Source: Gossypium raimondii
Lineage: Eukaryota > Streptophyta > Magnoliopsida > Malvales > Malvaceae
Direction of reading: 5' to 3'
Assembly: GCF_025698545.1 (NCBI RefSeq)
Contig: NC_068569.1
Location: forward strand, 12,338,001 to 12,402,000
Length of the DNA stretch: 64,000 nt
The notes below the pieces were generated by a model. The model had not been told where the DNA came from, ran no database searches, and saw only the letters and a program-made list of their open reading frames with translations. The position numbers were made by a program, and so were the translations under genes. Shown here one piece after another: positions 63,374 through 64,000 of the stretch (position 1 is the stretch's first letter; each line of letters starts with the position of its first letter).

Positions 63374-64000
63374 TGTAACACCCCTAACCCGTAATCGTCG
63401 CCAGATTTGGGTTACGAGGTATTAACGAACCAAAAATTAAATTCGAATAATCATAGATATCTGCATGTTCAACCTACTAAAACAACCTAATCTTAAATAA
63501 AAAATATAATATCAATTTATTACAAGTCATTTCATATCATGTATCGAACATATTTGTAAACATATAATTAATAATTAAAATTTATCCAAGATATTTCAAA
63601 CACCACTATCGGTCATATCACATTTCGCTTATTCGACTAATAAATCTATTATAAACAACAAAGACCAATTATGTATATAAAACTCACATTTAAAATTTAC
63701 TCATTTACATGTAATCATTATATTTTAATATATGTACCTATACCAACCTTATAAATACAAACATTTATAACCATTGGCGAACATTCCATAAGCATTTATA
63801 TAATTTCATAGTATATTCGCATATTATTATTCAATTACACAAAACTGTTAATCAAATCAGTATATAAATATTTGTTCATCAAACAAATAAAGTTACTATT
63901 CATATGGTCAATTTTTCAAACTTTAGCGAATATAATTTTATTTTTAACTAATGTCAAATTCAACAATATTCAACATTTTCATACCAAACAGACCAACACC
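63374..64000 (+). mobile_element. Start of a second LTR, continuing beyond the window
   Basis: TGTAACACCCCTAACCCGTA followed by CGTCGCCAGATTTGGGTTAC is the usual 5' start of a cotton-type Ty3/gypsy LTR as I recall it. It is cut by the right edge, so its length and body cannot be judged. Confidence 0.6.

Overview
The window looks like nuclear DNA of a dicot plant, most likely a Malvaceae/cotton-type (Gossypium) genome. Evidence: AT-rich intergenic DNA, many GT-AG introns, plant-specific gene families, and accessory repeats (TGTAACACCCC-type LTRs, CpG-rich palindromic elements) that I associate with cotton. The species call is inference; no search was possible.

Layout. (1) 1-8.3 kb, minus strand: a malectin/LRR receptor-like kinase (LRR-VIII-2 type), cut by the left edge, and beside it a truncated tandem copy with broken splice donors that abuts a PPR gene fragment. 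(2) 10.2-11.2 kb, minus: a small four-exon UBTD-like (DC-UbP) gene with an N-myristoylation-type start. (3) 14.8-22.8 kb, plus: two ER/secretory genes in a row, the K/HDEL receptor ERD2 (six exons, 215 aa) and Sec61 alpha (six coding exons, 476 aa). (4) 31.5-32.9 kb, plus: an intronless GIL1-like DUF641 gene, convergent with (5) 35.1-38.3 kb, minus: a class II trehalose-phosphate synthase of TPS7 type (three coding exons, 857 aa). (6) 52.7-53.0 kb, minus: a secreted-peptide precursor of the PIP/IDA-like kind carrying two SxPS motifs. (7) 54.2-54.5 kb, minus: a candidate two-exon gene for an unrecognised 60-aa protein.

The rest is mainly transposon-derived. Boundaries could be read directly for: a 3.36-kb PIF/Harbinger element (TAA target duplication) carrying a decayed Myb/SANT-like ORF; two adjacent Harbinger/Tourist-like elements at 57.7-59.5 kb; Mutator-like elements at 26.3, 28.4 and 55.3 kb with 9-10 bp duplications; hAT-like elements at 12.0 and 14.2 kb with 8-bp duplications, the second just upstream of ERD2; further fold-back elements; and at 61.4-64 kb long terminal repeats of LTR retrotransposons, one containing three 43-bp tandem repeats.

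The genes form no operon-like unit. ERD2 and Sec61 alpha are both secretory-pathway housekeeping genes, while the RLK and the peptide precursor belong to cell-surface signalling. I did not find a convincing, wholly new biological system. The most unusual items are the double-motif peptide precursor, the unknown 60-aa gene, the 23-nt microexon in the RLK, the RLK/PPR pseudogene junction and the composite CpG-rich palindromic element.
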